From positions 42,279 through 106,278 of the IMG/VR virus record IMGVR_UViG_3300023179_000041: 64,000 nucleotides of DNA; one strand, written 5' to 3'. Each line of letters opens with the position of its first letter. Position 1 is the stretch's first letter. The DNA comes from a virus. The notes under the pieces are model-generated. The model was given only the letters and a program-made list of their open reading frames with translations, searched no databases and was not told the origin of the DNA. A program made the position numbers and the translations under genes. Shown piece by piece: positions 41,695-48,235 of the stretch.

Positions 41695-42148
41695 GAAGTC
41701 AACTGAGCGCATCGTACTGATGGACTTGAACGTGGCTTTGTCGTCCAACTTCAGCGAGATGCGTAATCATGCCTTTGAAGACTTCGTAAACAATCACGAG
41801 GACTATCGGAAGTGGATGACGGAACTACTTGACCCGGAATTTACGATTCTGATTACGGCGCGCAACATCAAGTGGGCCATTCCCACGTTGAAGCGCATAT
41901 ATGACCGTACCGGATGGCAGCCAGACCTCGCCCTCTTTAACGACACAGACATCGATGGCCAAGATGCTCCGGCAATCAAGGAGTATCAGATGGTCAATCG
42001 AGTATTCAAGAAATTCGGGAATGACACAGGTAAATACCACGCCATTGACTCAAACGCGAATACGCGGGCGATGTACAAGCGGCTTGGGCTGAGCAGCGTG
42101 CATGACTGTGCGCGCGGCAAGGACATGTGGTTCAGGCTCCCCTTTTAA
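41687..42148 (+). CDS. HAD-like phosphatase domain protein
   Basis: 153 aa. I-V-L-M-D-L-N-V-A at about 9-17 corresponds to HAD motif I (DxD with N as third residue), F-T-I-L-I-T-A-R-N at about 52-60 to motif II, and the later F-N-D-T-D and A-I-D-S-N-A to motif IV. Size and I-T-A-R fit the phosphatase half of phage polynucleotide kinases and 5'-nucleotidase-like proteins. The missing second Asp may reduce activity. Confidence 0.6.
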   Translation: MAKKSTERIVLMDLNVALSSNFSEMRNHAFEDFVNNHEDYRKWMTELLDPEFTILITARNIKWAIPTLKRIYDRTGWQPDLALFNDTDIDGQDAPAIKEYQMVNRVFKKFGNDTGKYHAIDSNANTRAMYKRLGLSSVHDCARGKDMWFRLPF

Positions 42149-42171
42149 CAAAACAAAGAAAGACATAAAAC

Positions 42172-42414
42172 ATGACAAGGAAGACGGAGTTCCGGCAGCC
42201 GCCGGGACCACGAAACGGCAGCCCATTTCAGGTTGCGCGTTTCGTAGACAAACTCAAAGAGACTCCTGGCGAGTGGGCGGTGTACTGCACCGGCAACATC
42301 GCGCGCACGGGTCACTCCAAAGCACAGCAATACAAGAAGCGATATCCGGGTACGGAATGGATTGTGCGACGCGAAGAAGGCGGCTACACCGTCTTTGGAA
42401 GATGGGTGGGGTAG
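42172..42414 (+). CDS. hypothetical protein
   Basis: 80 aa. P-G-E-W-A-V-Y-C-T-G-N-I-A-R-T-G-H-S-K-A-Q-Q-Y-K-K-R-Y-P-G (in two stretches) then E-W-I-V-R-R-E-E-G-G-Y-T-V-F-G-R-W, a pattern seen in small actinophage proteins that look like DNA-binding domains. No assigned function. Confidence 0.6.
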   Translation: MTRKTEFRQPPGPRNGSPFQVARFVDKLKETPGEWAVYCTGNIARTGHSKAQQYKKRYPGTEWIVRREEGGYTVFGRWVG

Positions 42415-42424
42415 ATTGCCGCAC

Positions 42425-42688
42425 ATGAAACCAATCACCGTGAGTGCTGCGGCAAATACCCGTAGTGATGGATTGCGCATCGTTGCAGTTTTGCGCGAAC
42501 TCGATGAAACAGGAGAACTCCTGTTACATGAAGCAAAGAAGGGAATGGGGTGGACGGTCACGGGCTATGTGTGCTTGTCCCTCGACAATCTTCGCAAACT
42601 ACGAAATCGTTTCAACGACATGGGTGTACTTGCCTCGGTGAAGGATGCTGACCGGCCACATGGCCCAAGGGAACGGCCTGCGCAGTAA
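42425..42688 (+). CDS. hypothetical winged-helix-like protein
   Basis: 87 aa from ATG 42425, which lies 10 bp after the preceding stop. L-R-I-V-A-V-L-R-E-L-D-E-T-G-E-L-L-L-H-E-A and the following V-T-G-Y-V-C-L-S-L-D-N-L-R-K-L-R read like a winged helix. The CDS runs into copy 3 of the interspersed element: the element start CCAAGGGAACGG encodes the last codons. Confidence 0.55.
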   Translation: MKPITVSAAANTRSDGLRIVAVLRELDETGELLLHEAKKGMGWTVTGYVCLSLDNLRKLRNRFNDMGVLASVKDADRPHGPRERPAQ

Positions 42689-42736
42689 AATAAAACCATT
42701 TCTACTGGAACACCATTTTTTGGGCTAGGGGCAAAA
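42664..42736 (+). repeat. interspersed 70-bp element, copy 3
   Basis: CCCAAGGGAACGGCCTGCGC, AGTAAAATAAAACC, CCATTTCTACTGG-AACA-CCATTTTTTGGG, CTAGGGGCAAAA. The first 25 bp overlap the coding end of the preceding gene. Confidence 0.85.
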
Positions 42737-42759
42737 TGAGACACTATTGCCGAAGTGTC

Positions 42760-42915
42760 TCACGGTAAACAGTTGAGACTGAACCAATCCTTTATTTTCT
42801 GCCAACGCGACCTATTTTCCCAATCGCGCATAGCCAGTTTCAGGCGCACATACAGGAGTTTTATTTCATCGTCGGTCATATTTTCCAGTTTGGTGTTGAA
42901 TGTTTGTTTGTCCAT
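42760..42915 (-). CDS. small basic protein, minus strand
   Basis: 51 aa; the start (complement of 42913-42915) has SD AGAAAGG, the same SD used in the right-hand region. M-D-K-Q-T-F-N-T-K-L-E-N-M-T-D-D-E-I-K-L-L-Y-V-R-L then W-E-N-R-S-R-W-Q-K-I-K. Helical and basic. Function unknown. It is one of the last minus-strand coding genes before the all-rightward block. Confidence 0.6.
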   Translation of the reverse strand: MDKQTFNTKLENMTDDEIKLLYVRLKLAMRDWENRSRWQKIKDWFSLNCLP

Positions 42916-42950
42916 ACCCTTTCTACGCACGAACTTTTTGGGGTGTGACG

Positions 42951-42979
42951 TTGGCAAATAAGATTCTTTGTGCTACAAT
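42951..42979 (+). promoter_or_regulatory. promoter TTGGCA-17-TGC-TACAAT
   Basis: -10 ends 6 nt before the ATG at 42986: leaderless arrangement. Confidence 0.8.
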
Positions 42980-42985
42980 GGGTGT

Positions 42986-43234
42986 ATGAATCAAACTTAT
43001 GTGCTCCAAAAAACCAATGATAAGGGATACCGGCGATTCGCAGCAAAGGTCTTAGGCGACCGAGGCGGAACCACCAACACCCTTCGCAATGCCTTGACTT
43101 GGGATAGTTTTGCCAATGCTGAGACTTTCCGTATTATCCATAACCTGACTCAGTTTGATGTTGTCCTTTCAGACAATACGGACGACGAGCAGACAGAAGT
43201 GCGCGCGTATTGGGCTGCCAAGAATGGAAAATAA
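42986..43234 (+). CDS. hypothetical protein, leaderless
   Basis: 82 aa from ATG 42986 (in-frame upstream codons at 42968 lie inside the promoter). Y-V-L-Q-K-T-N-D-K-G-Y-R-R-F-A-A-K then T-F-R-I-I-H-N-L-T-Q-F-D-V-V-L, beta-rich, unknown. Overlaps the next start by 11 bp. Confidence 0.6.
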   Translation: MNQTYVLQKTNDKGYRRFAAKVLGDRGGTTNTLRNALTWDSFANAETFRIIHNLTQFDVVLSDNTDDEQTEVRAYWAAKNGK

Positions 43235-43541
43235 ACCAGACTGGACGGATATGCTCCTTGCGCCACCCGAAAGTATCCCCGACTACATAATCGAAGACCA
43301 CGAAGACTGGTGGATTTGTAAGTGTAAGAACCAGCCAGACTCAGATGGGTTTAGTCCTTGTAGTCCTATCGGCGCGCGTTGCGAGCCAGATGACGACAGT
43401 TGGGACGGAACCCACTACCTATGTGAACGGTGTTTTCGTATCATCGACCAACATACACTTCAGATAATGGGTATCCCCTCAGACGAAGTAATCCAACAGA
43501 ACGAGTCGTATCGTTGGCACGATGTGTCCTTATTTGACTGA
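43224..43541 (+). CDS. cysteine-rich hypothetical protein
   Basis: 105 aa from ATG 43224 within the previous gene's end. W-W-I-C-K-C-K-N, C-S-P-I-G-A-R-C and Y-L-C-E-R-C-F provide six Cys that could bind one or two zinc ions. Very acidic. Unknown role. Confidence 0.6.
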   Translation: MENKPDWTDMLLAPPESIPDYIIEDHEDWWICKCKNQPDSDGFSPCSPIGARCEPDDDSWDGTHYLCERCFRIIDQHTLQIMGIPSDEVIQQNESYRWHDVSLFD

Positions 43542-43546
43542 TAAGG

Positions 43547-43575
43547 TTGCTAAGTGTGCTACAATATGATACAAT
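43547..43575 (+). promoter_or_regulatory. promoter TTGCTA-17-TGA-TACAAT
   Basis: A second TGC-TACAAT lies inside the spacer (43558-43566), a partial internal duplication. Drives 43619 after a 37-nt leader containing AGTGTAAGCAATAA, also seen before 46363 and 48457. Confidence 0.85.
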
Positions 43576-43618
43576 CTAAGTGTAAGCAATAATCAACTCA
43601 ACAAGAAAAGAGAAACTA

Positions 43619-43936
43619 ATGGCTACTACAACTATGGAAGATTACTGGCTTGATGTCGCAGAGGCGTGTCATGCGGCGCACCTCATCGCGTGGGATACGT
43701 GCCACAAGATTTATCTCGCTATGGACAAAACTCAGGCTGACTGGTTTGAGGAAAACTATCTCACTGAGCGCGGCACTCCAGAAGAAATGCTGGAAACTCT
43801 CAAGCGTTGGTACGAGCGTTCGTGCTGGCTTAGGTTCATTTCGGCGGTAGAAACCAACGAGGCTGACCCCAACGAAGGCTTCACCGACCTCATTCCTCAA
43901 GGCGCGGAAGAAGAAGAAGAGGAGGAGTATGCGTGA
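43619..43936 (+). CDS. hypothetical acidic protein
   Basis: 105 aa, helical (MEDYWLDVAEACHAAHLIAW), ending in a run of Glu. No family. Followed by a TGATG-coupled gene. Confidence 0.65.
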   Translation: MATTTMEDYWLDVAEACHAAHLIAWDTCHKIYLAMDKTQADWFEENYLTERGTPEEMLETLKRWYERSCWLRFISAVETNEADPNEGFTDLIPQGAEEEEEEEYA

Positions 43937-44142
43937 TGGAGAAAATTAACGTCATCCGCACCTTCACCTACGATGTCGCGGCAGTCAAAGAGTCAATTCG
44001 GGAACTTAACCACGACCCTGAGTTAGAAGTGTCTGACGACGAAGTGATGGACTTGGTCTATGGGTGGGCATATGAAGATATGCGCTCAGTCCCGTCCCGT
44101 CACGAACTCATCTTCCAAGATGAGGATGGCAACGATATCTAG
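43936..44142 (+). CDS. hypothetical acidic protein
   Basis: 68 aa. ATG 43936 overlaps the preceding TGA (TGATG); GTG 43933 is possible. I-N-V-I-R-T-F-T-Y-D-V-A-A-V-K-E-S-I then L-E-V-S-D-D-E-V-M-D-L-V, an alpha/beta pattern. Unknown. Confidence 0.6.
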   Translation: MEKINVIRTFTYDVAAVKESIRELNHDPELEVSDDEVMDLVYGWAYEDMRSVPSRHELIFQDEDGNDI

Positions 44143-44143
44143 G

Positions 44144-44172
44144 TTGTAAAACCACCTACAATGTGCTACAAT
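44144..44172 (+). promoter_or_regulatory. promoter TTGTAA-17-TGC-TACAAT
   Basis: A partial TACAAT sits in the spacer. Drives 44202 with SD AGAAAGG. Confidence 0.85.
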
Positions 44173-44201
44173 GTAATCAACCCAATAGAAAGGCAAACAC
44201 A

Positions 44202-44441
44202 ATGAACAAATATGTAGTTCGCGTCACCGCGTCCCTTGATATCTCCTATGTAATTGAGGGAGAGGATATGGACGACGCGATGGAAAACTCTCTTGACCGC
44301 TTTGACCCCAAGAATATTGTCGGAATAGACCACATTCATTGGGACAAGCCGTGGGACATTGAGGAGTACGCCGTAGGCGCGCCCCACCGTGTCCTTACAG
44401 AGAAAGAACTGAAGCCCTATCAGGAAGCAGGAATCATCTGA
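44202..44441 (+). CDS. hypothetical small alpha/beta protein
   Basis: 79 aa from ATG 44202 with SD AGAAAGG. N-K-Y-V-V-R-V-T-A-S-L-D-I-S-Y-V-I-E-G-E-D-M-D-D-A-M-E-N-S (in two stretches) matches small phage proteins with a beta-beta-alpha layout. TGATG-coupled to the next gene. Confidence 0.65.
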   Translation: MNKYVVRVTASLDISYVIEGEDMDDAMENSLDRFDPKNIVGIDHIHWDKPWDIEEYAVGAPHRVLTEKELKPYQEAGII

Positions 44442-44797
44442 TGGGCGCAGACTTCTTTCTATGTGTCCTCGAAATAAAACACACAAAGAGTGTCGCTCTG
44501 GCAAAGGCGAAAGACCTGAACCTGACCAAAGACGACTTTCATACCTTTGAGGACGCAGGCATTTGGTTTGACTGGACTGGCGATGACGCAGAACTGGTTA
44601 AAGAGATGCGTGCGAGGCTCCTAGAGGCTGTGGAGGCCGTTTATAGCGCAACCCAGCGTCGCGACTGTTCATACTTCTATGTGGACGGCGACAGGGTGTT
44701 CTACGCCACCGGTGGGACTTCGTGGGGCGGCGAACCAAGCGATGTCTGGGACGACTTCCTCCTTGTCCAGCAATACTCCAAAGAAATCTTGGAGTAG
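44441..44797 (+). CDS. conserved phage protein of unknown function
   Basis: 118 aa. M-G-A-D-F-F-L-C-V-L at the start and V-F-Y-A-T-G-G-T-S-W-G-G-E-P-S-D-V-W near the end are a pattern I recognise from many actinophage small proteins without assigned function. Acidic, no membrane segment. Confidence 0.7.
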   Translation: MGADFFLCVLEIKHTKSVALAKAKDLNLTKDDFHTFEDAGIWFDWTGDDAELVKEMRARLLEAVEAVYSATQRRDCSYFYVDGDRVFYATGGTSWGGEPSDVWDDFLLVQQYSKEILE

Positions 44798-44800
44798 AGG

Positions 44801-44829
44801 TTGGCAAGTGTGCTACAATGTGCTACAAT
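44801..44829 (+). promoter_or_regulatory. promoter TTGGCA-17-TGC-TACAAT
   Basis: A duplicated TGTGCTACAAT sits in the spacer. Drives 44867. Confidence 0.85.
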
Positions 44830-44866
44830 GTAAGTAATAACCAAACTCAATGAAAGGGAATACACA

Positions 44867-45346
44867 ATGGGATTAGACCAATACCTCTACGCAAAGAAAT
44901 ACTCTTGCCCGAACGACATAACTGGCAACGAGCGTTGGAAGCAGATGAACGCTGACTTCTCAAAGTTTAAGAAGTTGCTTGGCGACGACGCTAAATACAT
45001 TCATAAAGAGTTGCCAAGTATTTCTGTCGAGATGAAAATCGGCTATTGGCGCAAGGCAAATGCCATTCACCAATGGTTCGTGGACAACTGCCAGAAGGGT
45101 GAGGACGACTGCCGTGAAGCCTATGTGTCTCGTGAACAACTTGAGGAACTCTTGGGAGTAGTCAATAAAGTCCTTGCTGACCACAGCAAGGCTGATGAAC
45201 TACTGCCAACACAGTCAGGTTTCTTCTTCGGCTCAACCGAGTACGACGAGTATTACTTTGGCGACCTTGAACTGACCAAGAAGATACTGAAGAACGCCCT
45301 CTCTATGCCGAAAGAGTGGGACTTCGGATACTCAAGTTCTTGGTAA
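44867..45346 (+). CDS. conserved phage protein (GLDQYLY family)
   Basis: 159 aa, SD GAAAGGG. M-G-L-D-Q-Y-L-Y-A-K-K and I-G-Y-W-R-K-A-N-A-I-H-Q-W-F-V are hallmarks of a small protein found in many phages; its role is not known to me. Ends in S-S-S-W. Followed by a structured, gene-free interval. Confidence 0.75.
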   Translation: MGLDQYLYAKKYSCPNDITGNERWKQMNADFSKFKKLLGDDAKYIHKELPSISVEMKIGYWRKANAIHQWFVDNCQKGEDDCREAYVSREQLEELLGVVNKVLADHSKADELLPTQSGFFFGSTEYDEYYFGDLELTKKILKNALSMPKEWDFGYSSSW

Positions 45347-45354
45347 TAACTAAA

Positions 45355-45463
45355 CACATAAGGGCAGATGACTTGGCTGGGGCGGGACGCCGCTACTTCC
45401 AGTAATGGATGTCGTTGCCGATGCTGAAAAGATGGCTGAAATAAACCATCGTTCCCTTGTGTG
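45355..45463 (+). ncRNA. candidate structured RNA
   Basis: Arms CACATAAGGG (45355-45364) and CCCTTGTGTG (45454-45463) pair over 10 bp (one G-U), closing a 109-nt domain. Inside, GGCA..TGAC pairs with GTC-GTTGCC, CTGG with CCAG enclosing a GGCG-GGA-CGCC hairpin, and GATGG-(9 nt)-CCATC forms a third arm. This is a three-way junction layout. No ORF, no promoter directly upstream; it would be cut from the 44867 transcript. Not a tRNA (no T-loop). Confidence 0.5.
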
Positions 45464-45466
45464 AAG

Positions 45467-45495
45467 TTGTAAAACGACAAGAAAGGTGATACAAT
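45467..45495 (+). promoter_or_regulatory. promoter TTGTAA-17-TGA-TACAAT
   Basis: -10 ends 6 nt before ATG 45502: leaderless. Confidence 0.85.
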
Positions 45496-45501
45496 ATCAT
45501 T

Positions 45502-45726
45502 ATGGACAAGACAACCAAATACGAAAACATAATCAACAGTATTATCAACGCCATTACCCATCACGGCGACCTCGCCACTGATGGAGAGTGCCTAGATGAG
45601 GTTTGGGGAGTTCTTGAGCAGGCTGGCTACGGCGAGCAACTCAGGAAAGTCCAAGCCGAACAAGAAGCCGACCACTTGGCGTTCATAGAAGCAAACCGCG
45701 TTCGGAGTGGTGGCGATGACGACTGA
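45502..45726 (+). CDS. hypothetical helical protein, leaderless
   Basis: 74 aa. Y-E-N-I-I-N-S-I-I-N-A-I-T-H-H-G and E-V-W-G-V-L-E-Q-A-G-Y. Acidic tail. Overlaps the next gene by 11 bp. Confidence 0.65.
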   Translation: MDKTTKYENIINSIINAITHHGDLATDGECLDEVWGVLEQAGYGEQLRKVQAEQEADHLAFIEANRVRSGGDDD

Positions 45727-45982
45727 CCTTTGTGTTTACTGTCATCGCTCAACGGCGTTCGGTAGCGGCAACGGCCTGTTCGTGAACCGTATTCCAGTCG
45801 ATGACGGCTGGGGTTGCGCGGAATGCTCAGGCTTTGAGTGCGACGAGTGCGGAGAACAGATTTATCTGGACTCAGAAGTTCGCGTCGAGGGCTACGACGA
45901 AGGCAAATATCTGTACGGCAACTATCACCAAGAGTGCTACAACAGAACAAAACACGGCGACGCAAGTTATGGTGTCGTATGA
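45716..45982 (+). CDS. multi-CxxC zinc-binding protein
   Basis: 88 aa from ATG 45716. C-V-Y-C-H, C-A-E-C, C-D-E-C-G and H-Q-E-C-Y give a LIM-like series of four zinc half-sites (treble-clef or double ribbon). Probably binds protein or nucleic acid. Overlaps the next tiny gene by 4 bp. Confidence 0.65.
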   Translation: MTTDLCVYCHRSTAFGSGNGLFVNRIPVDDGWGCAECSGFECDECGEQIYLDSEVRVEGYDEGKYLYGNYHQECYNRTKHGDASYGVV

Positions 45983-46071
45983 AAGACATACTCGTGGTCA
46001 TTGCCCTGTTCGCTGTTCTTGCGGCTGTATTGGCCATTTACATCAAAACAAACGAAAGAGATACACAATGA
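45979..46071 (+). CDS. 30-residue membrane microprotein
   Basis: MKDILVVIALFAVLAAVLAI plus a polar tail. Single membrane helix; ATG overlaps the preceding stop and its own stop overlaps the next ATG (ATGA), so it is embedded in a coupled operon. Comparable to the 32-aa microprotein at 30289. Confidence 0.55.
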   Translation: MKDILVVIALFAVLAAVLAIYIKTNERDTQ

Positions 46072-46298
46072 GCATTGTCTATTGTGATGCTTGTAGCGGG
46101 ACGTGGTTTCTTGACGCCCCGGTACGCATCGATACGCAAGGCTGGGATGACGCCGACTGGAATGCGTGGGACAATGTGATGTCCGACGCCGAACGCGGCG
46201 ACTACGCAGATAAATACGCGCACGCACAAATGTACGGCACTGTCGACAAAATGCCTTCTCCTCAAGAATATTCTCGTGGACAGGTTGGAGATGGCTGA
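46068..46298 (+). CDS. hypothetical acidic protein
   Basis: 76 aa from ATG 46068. C-D-A-C-S-G-T-W-F-L-D plus an aromatic acidic body (WDDADWNAWDNVMSDAERGD). One CxxC pair only. The promoter for the next unit begins inside its 3' end. Confidence 0.6.
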   Translation: MSIVYCDACSGTWFLDAPVRIDTQGWDDADWNAWDNVMSDAERGDYADKYAHAQMYGTVDKMPSPQEYSRGQVGDG

Positions 46299-46313
46299 TT
46301 ATTGTGCTACAAT
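46285..46313 (+). promoter_or_regulatory. promoter TTGGAG-17-TGC-TACAAT
   Basis: Overlaps the end of the preceding gene. Drives 46363; leader has AGTGTAAGCAATAACC. Confidence 0.8.
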
Positions 46314-46362
46314 GTAAGTGTAAGCAATAACCAATAACCAACTCAATGAAAGGGAATACAAA

Positions 46363-47037
46363 ATGCCAAACTGGTGCTACAACGAATTAGAAGTCCACGG
46401 CGAAACAAGCGAACTCCAAAGGTTCGTTGACGCCACCAAGACCACCTACAAGGATGAGGAGACTGGCGAGACCAAAAAAGAAGTTGGTCTCAACCACCTC
46501 TTTCCTTGCCCCAAAGAACTGTCCGACACCGTGTCTGGCTTTCTGGGTGACGGAGAAGAACAGAAGAAACTGGAAGAACAGCAAAAGCGCAACATCGAGA
46601 AGTACGGTCACCAAGACTGGTATTCGTGGTGTAATGCCAATTGGGGAACCAAGTGGGGTGCTTGCGACTTTGACTGGACTTCATTCTTTGACGACAAGAT
46701 GGAAGAAAAAGCACAATACATTGGCGCCTACTTCCAGAGTGCGTGGTCGCCTGCTGAAGGTCTCATCAAAGAGATTTCCAAGCAGTTCCCAACTCTGGTG
46801 TTCTCGCTTGTTTACACAGAAGAAAGCCACGCCTTCGCAGGGTGCTCAGTCTTCCGTGACGGCAAACTTCTGGCAGAAGAAGGTGAAGAGCCACAGATGC
46901 CAGAAGGCTTAGAAGAACTTGCCGAGAAAGAAGATATGGACGACTACTACGAGGCAATGAGCGACTGGCAAAACGAATACTCGGACAAGTATCGAGAGAT
47001 GCGTGACTCCCTAGTTGCCAATGCCCTTGGCATTTAG
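46363..47037 (+). CDS. Api92-like / DUF1281-type protein
   Basis: 224 aa, SD GAAAGGG. M-P-N-W-C-Y-N-E-L-E-V-H-G-E-T-S-E-L at the start and W-Y-S-W-C-N-A-N-W-G-T-K-W-G-A near 107-121 define a ferredoxin-like phage/plasmid family (YubB, Api92). Function unknown although the family is widespread on plasmids and phages. It precedes the repeat block at 47054-47292. Confidence 0.8.
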   Translation: MPNWCYNELEVHGETSELQRFVDATKTTYKDEETGETKKEVGLNHLFPCPKELSDTVSGFLGDGEEQKKLEEQQKRNIEKYGHQDWYSWCNANWGTKWGACDFDWTSFFDDKMEEKAQYIGAYFQSAWSPAEGLIKEISKQFPTLVFSLVYTEESHAFAGCSVFRDGKLLAEEGEEPQMPEGLEELAEKEDMDDYYEAMSDWQNEYSDKYREMRDSLVANALGI

Positions 47038-47053
47038 GGGTCAATATGTGGGG

Positions 47054-47187
47054 GGTGACAGGTTGTCACCTCCACTACATATAGTATGTGACATCCGACA
47101 CAAGTAGTGACAGGTTGTCACCCTGGGGTGTCAGGCTGTCACCCCCTAGGTGACAGGTTGTCACCCCCTAGGTGTCAGGCTGTCACC
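47054..47187. repeat. array of GGTGACA-GGT-TGTCACC palindromes
   Basis: Palindromes at 47054-47070, 47106-47122, 47127-47143, 47149-47165 and 47171-47187, plus a weak one near 47087-47102. Two variants alternate (GGTGACAGGTTGTCACC and GGTGTCAGGCTGTCACC). The last four start 21-22 bp apart, two helical turns, so bound proteins would face one side. Confidence 0.9.
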
Positions 47188-47193
47188 CGCAAA

Positions 47194-47248
47194 TATGGTA
47201 CAAATCTCGGGAAACCCTTACCCAGTAAGGGTTTGAGCCTGTACCATA
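47194..47248. repeat. nested inverted repeat (cruciform-like)
   Basis: Outer arms TATGGTACA (47194-47202) and TGTACCATA (47240-47248); inner hairpin AAACCCTTAC-CCA-GTAAGGGTTT (47212-47234), 10 bp perfect. Could be a terminator for 46363 or part of an origin/partition site. Confidence 0.8.
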
Positions 47249-47255
47249 GATATCT

Positions 47256-47292
47256 AACCGTCACTTAACCGTCACTATAACCGTCACTTAAC
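47256..47292. repeat. three direct repeats AACCGTCACT
   Basis: Copies start at 47256, 47267 and 47279 (11-12 bp spacing, one helical turn), with a fourth partial AACC. They share the GTCAC core with the palindromes upstream. Confidence 0.85.
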
Positions 47293-47323
47293 CACAAAGC
47301 GCGAGTGACCTCGCGCACAGAGG

Positions 47324-47352
47324 TTGTGGTGATGTCAAACAGTATGTATAAT
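47324..47352 (+). promoter_or_regulatory. promoter TTGTGG-17-TATAAT
   Basis: Lies 31 bp after the direct repeats; drives the ribbon-helix-helix gene, which would allow autoregulation. Confidence 0.8.
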
Positions 47353-47391
47353 GAAGATGTAATACCAACACACATAGAAAGCAGAAAAGCA

Positions 47392-47556
47392 ATGAGCAAG
47401 ACCAAGACGGCGTCAAAGCCTAAGTACCCACTCATCGCCTTCCGTCTCTCGGAGGATATGGCGCGTCAAATCGCGACCGCATCCAAAGAGGACAAGGTAA
47501 GCAAGTCGGCAGTCATCAAGTCCGCTATTGAGGCTTACCTCAAGAAGCGCGGATAA
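47392..47556 (+). CDS. ribbon-helix-helix DNA-binding protein
   Basis: 54 aa from ATG 47392 (start codons further upstream lie in the promoter). P-L-I-A-F-R-L-S-E-D-M-A-R-Q-I is the beta strand plus helix A, and S-K-S-A-V-I-K-S-A-I-E-A-Y-L-K-K-R helix B of a CopG/Arc-type dimer. Such proteins bind short direct or inverted repeats in arrays and control plasmid copy number or partition. The GTCAC repeats just upstream are the obvious target. Confidence 0.8.
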   Translation: MSKTKTASKPKYPLIAFRLSEDMARQIATASKEDKVSKSAVIKSAIEAYLKKRG

Positions 47557-47563
47557 CGTAGCG

Positions 47564-47595
47564 TCCCTTGCGGCTGGGCAATCAGCCCCAAGGGA
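47564..47595 (+). terminator. hairpin terminator after RHH gene
   Basis: TCCCTTG-c-GGCTG-(6 nt)-CAGCC-c-CAAGGGA. The 3' arm is the CCAAGGGAACGG start of interspersed element copy 4, so element and terminator share sequence. Confidence 0.7.
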
Positions 47596-47660
47596 ACGGC
47601 CGCACTGTAAATTAAATCCAATTTATCTGGAACACCATTTTTTGGGCCAGAGGCAAAAAC
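47588..47660 (+). repeat. interspersed 70-bp element, copy 4
   Basis: CCAAGGGAACGGCCGCACTG, AAATTAAATCC, CCAATTTATCTGG-AACA-CCATTTTTTGGG, CCAGAGGCAAAAAC. Confidence 0.9.
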
Positions 47661-47666
47661 CAAAGT

Positions 47667-47734
47667 AGCCGGGTCAGGCAAGAACCACATCCGCGAACAT
47701 ATTCTTTCGGGAAGGTTGCAAACCTGACTCGGCT
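47667..47734. promoter_or_regulatory. 12-bp inverted repeat flanking XRE promoter -35
   Basis: AGCCGGGTCAGG (47667-47678) and CCTGACTCGGCT (47723-47734) match at 11 of 12 positions; the right arm lies in the promoter spacer. Candidate autoregulatory operator with looping, or a long hairpin. Confidence 0.5.
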
Positions 47735-47744
47735 ATGGTACAAT
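47716..47744 (+). promoter_or_regulatory. promoter TTGCAA-17-TACAAT
   Basis: Drives the XRE-type gene at 47781. Confidence 0.85.
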
Positions 47745-47780
47745 GTAGTTGTGGCACAACACCCACAGAAAGAAAAAATA

Positions 47781-48014
47781 ATGAACAACGCAATGAACAA
47801 AAAGGCACTGCTTGAAGTTGCAAGCCGAGTAAAGAGCCTGCGTGAGACCAACGGTCTCTCACAGGGTCAGTTGGCTGAGAGCGCAGGCATTGACCGCAAA
47901 ACCATCAACAGAATCGAGAACGGTCACTTCTCGCCGTCACTAGATACATTTTTCCGTATCTGCTACGCGCTTGATACCCGACCAGAAAAACTCGTGACGG
48001 GAATCAAGGTATGA
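47781..48014 (+). CDS. XRE-family helix-turn-helix regulator
   Basis: 77 aa from ATG 47781. R-V-K-S-L-R-E-T-N-G-L-S-Q-G-Q-L-A-E-S-A-G-I and R-K-T-I-N-R-I-E-N-G are the classic Cro/cI-type HTH; single domain, no effector region. It may repress its own or many of the repeated promoters. ATGA-coupled to the next gene. Confidence 0.85.
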   Translation: MNNAMNKKALLEVASRVKSLRETNGLSQGQLAESAGIDRKTINRIENGHFSPSLDTFFRICYALDTRPEKLVTGIKV

Positions 48015-48235
48015 GCAATACCAAAGTCAAAGGCAAGGCTCACTACGCTCAGTCACTTGTTGGCAAAACAATCGTCAGCGTTCGCTATCTTTCAGAAGCA
48101 GAGATGGAAAACCTAGGTTGGTTCCCAACGGGCGACCCGACGTGCGTAATCTCGTTTAACGACGACACATACGCGCTCGTGCAATCCGACCCAGAAGGCA
48201 ATGGCACAGGCTTCCTAGACATTGGTCGCTACTAA
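48011..48235 (+). CDS. hypothetical protein
   Basis: 74 aa. V-G-K-T-I-V-S-V-R-Y-L-S-E-A-E-M-E-N-L-G-W and I-S-F-N-D-D-T-Y-A-L-V, beta-rich. Resembles small phage proteins next to XRE regulators. Overlaps the next ATG (TAATG). Confidence 0.65.
   Translation: MSNTKVKGKAHYAQSLVGKTIVSVRYLSEAEMENLGWFPTGDPTCVISFNDDTYALVQSDPEGNGTGFLDIGRY

Larger units (their letters stand above)
47038..47391 (+). other. gene-free control block before RHH gene
   Basis: 354 bp without a gene. Holds the palindrome array, the cruciform, the three direct repeats, a TTGTGG-17-TATAAT promoter and a 34-nt leader. Looks like an operator/partition or origin region. Confidence 0.6.

Noticed and set aside
42755-42961. Plus-strand 68-codon ORF opposite 42760-42915
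   Set aside because: The minus-strand reading has SD AGAAAGG and normal composition; the plus reading has neither.
47054-47187. CRISPR-like repeat array
   Set aside because: Repeats are palindromes with 4-5 bp between them and no variable spacers.
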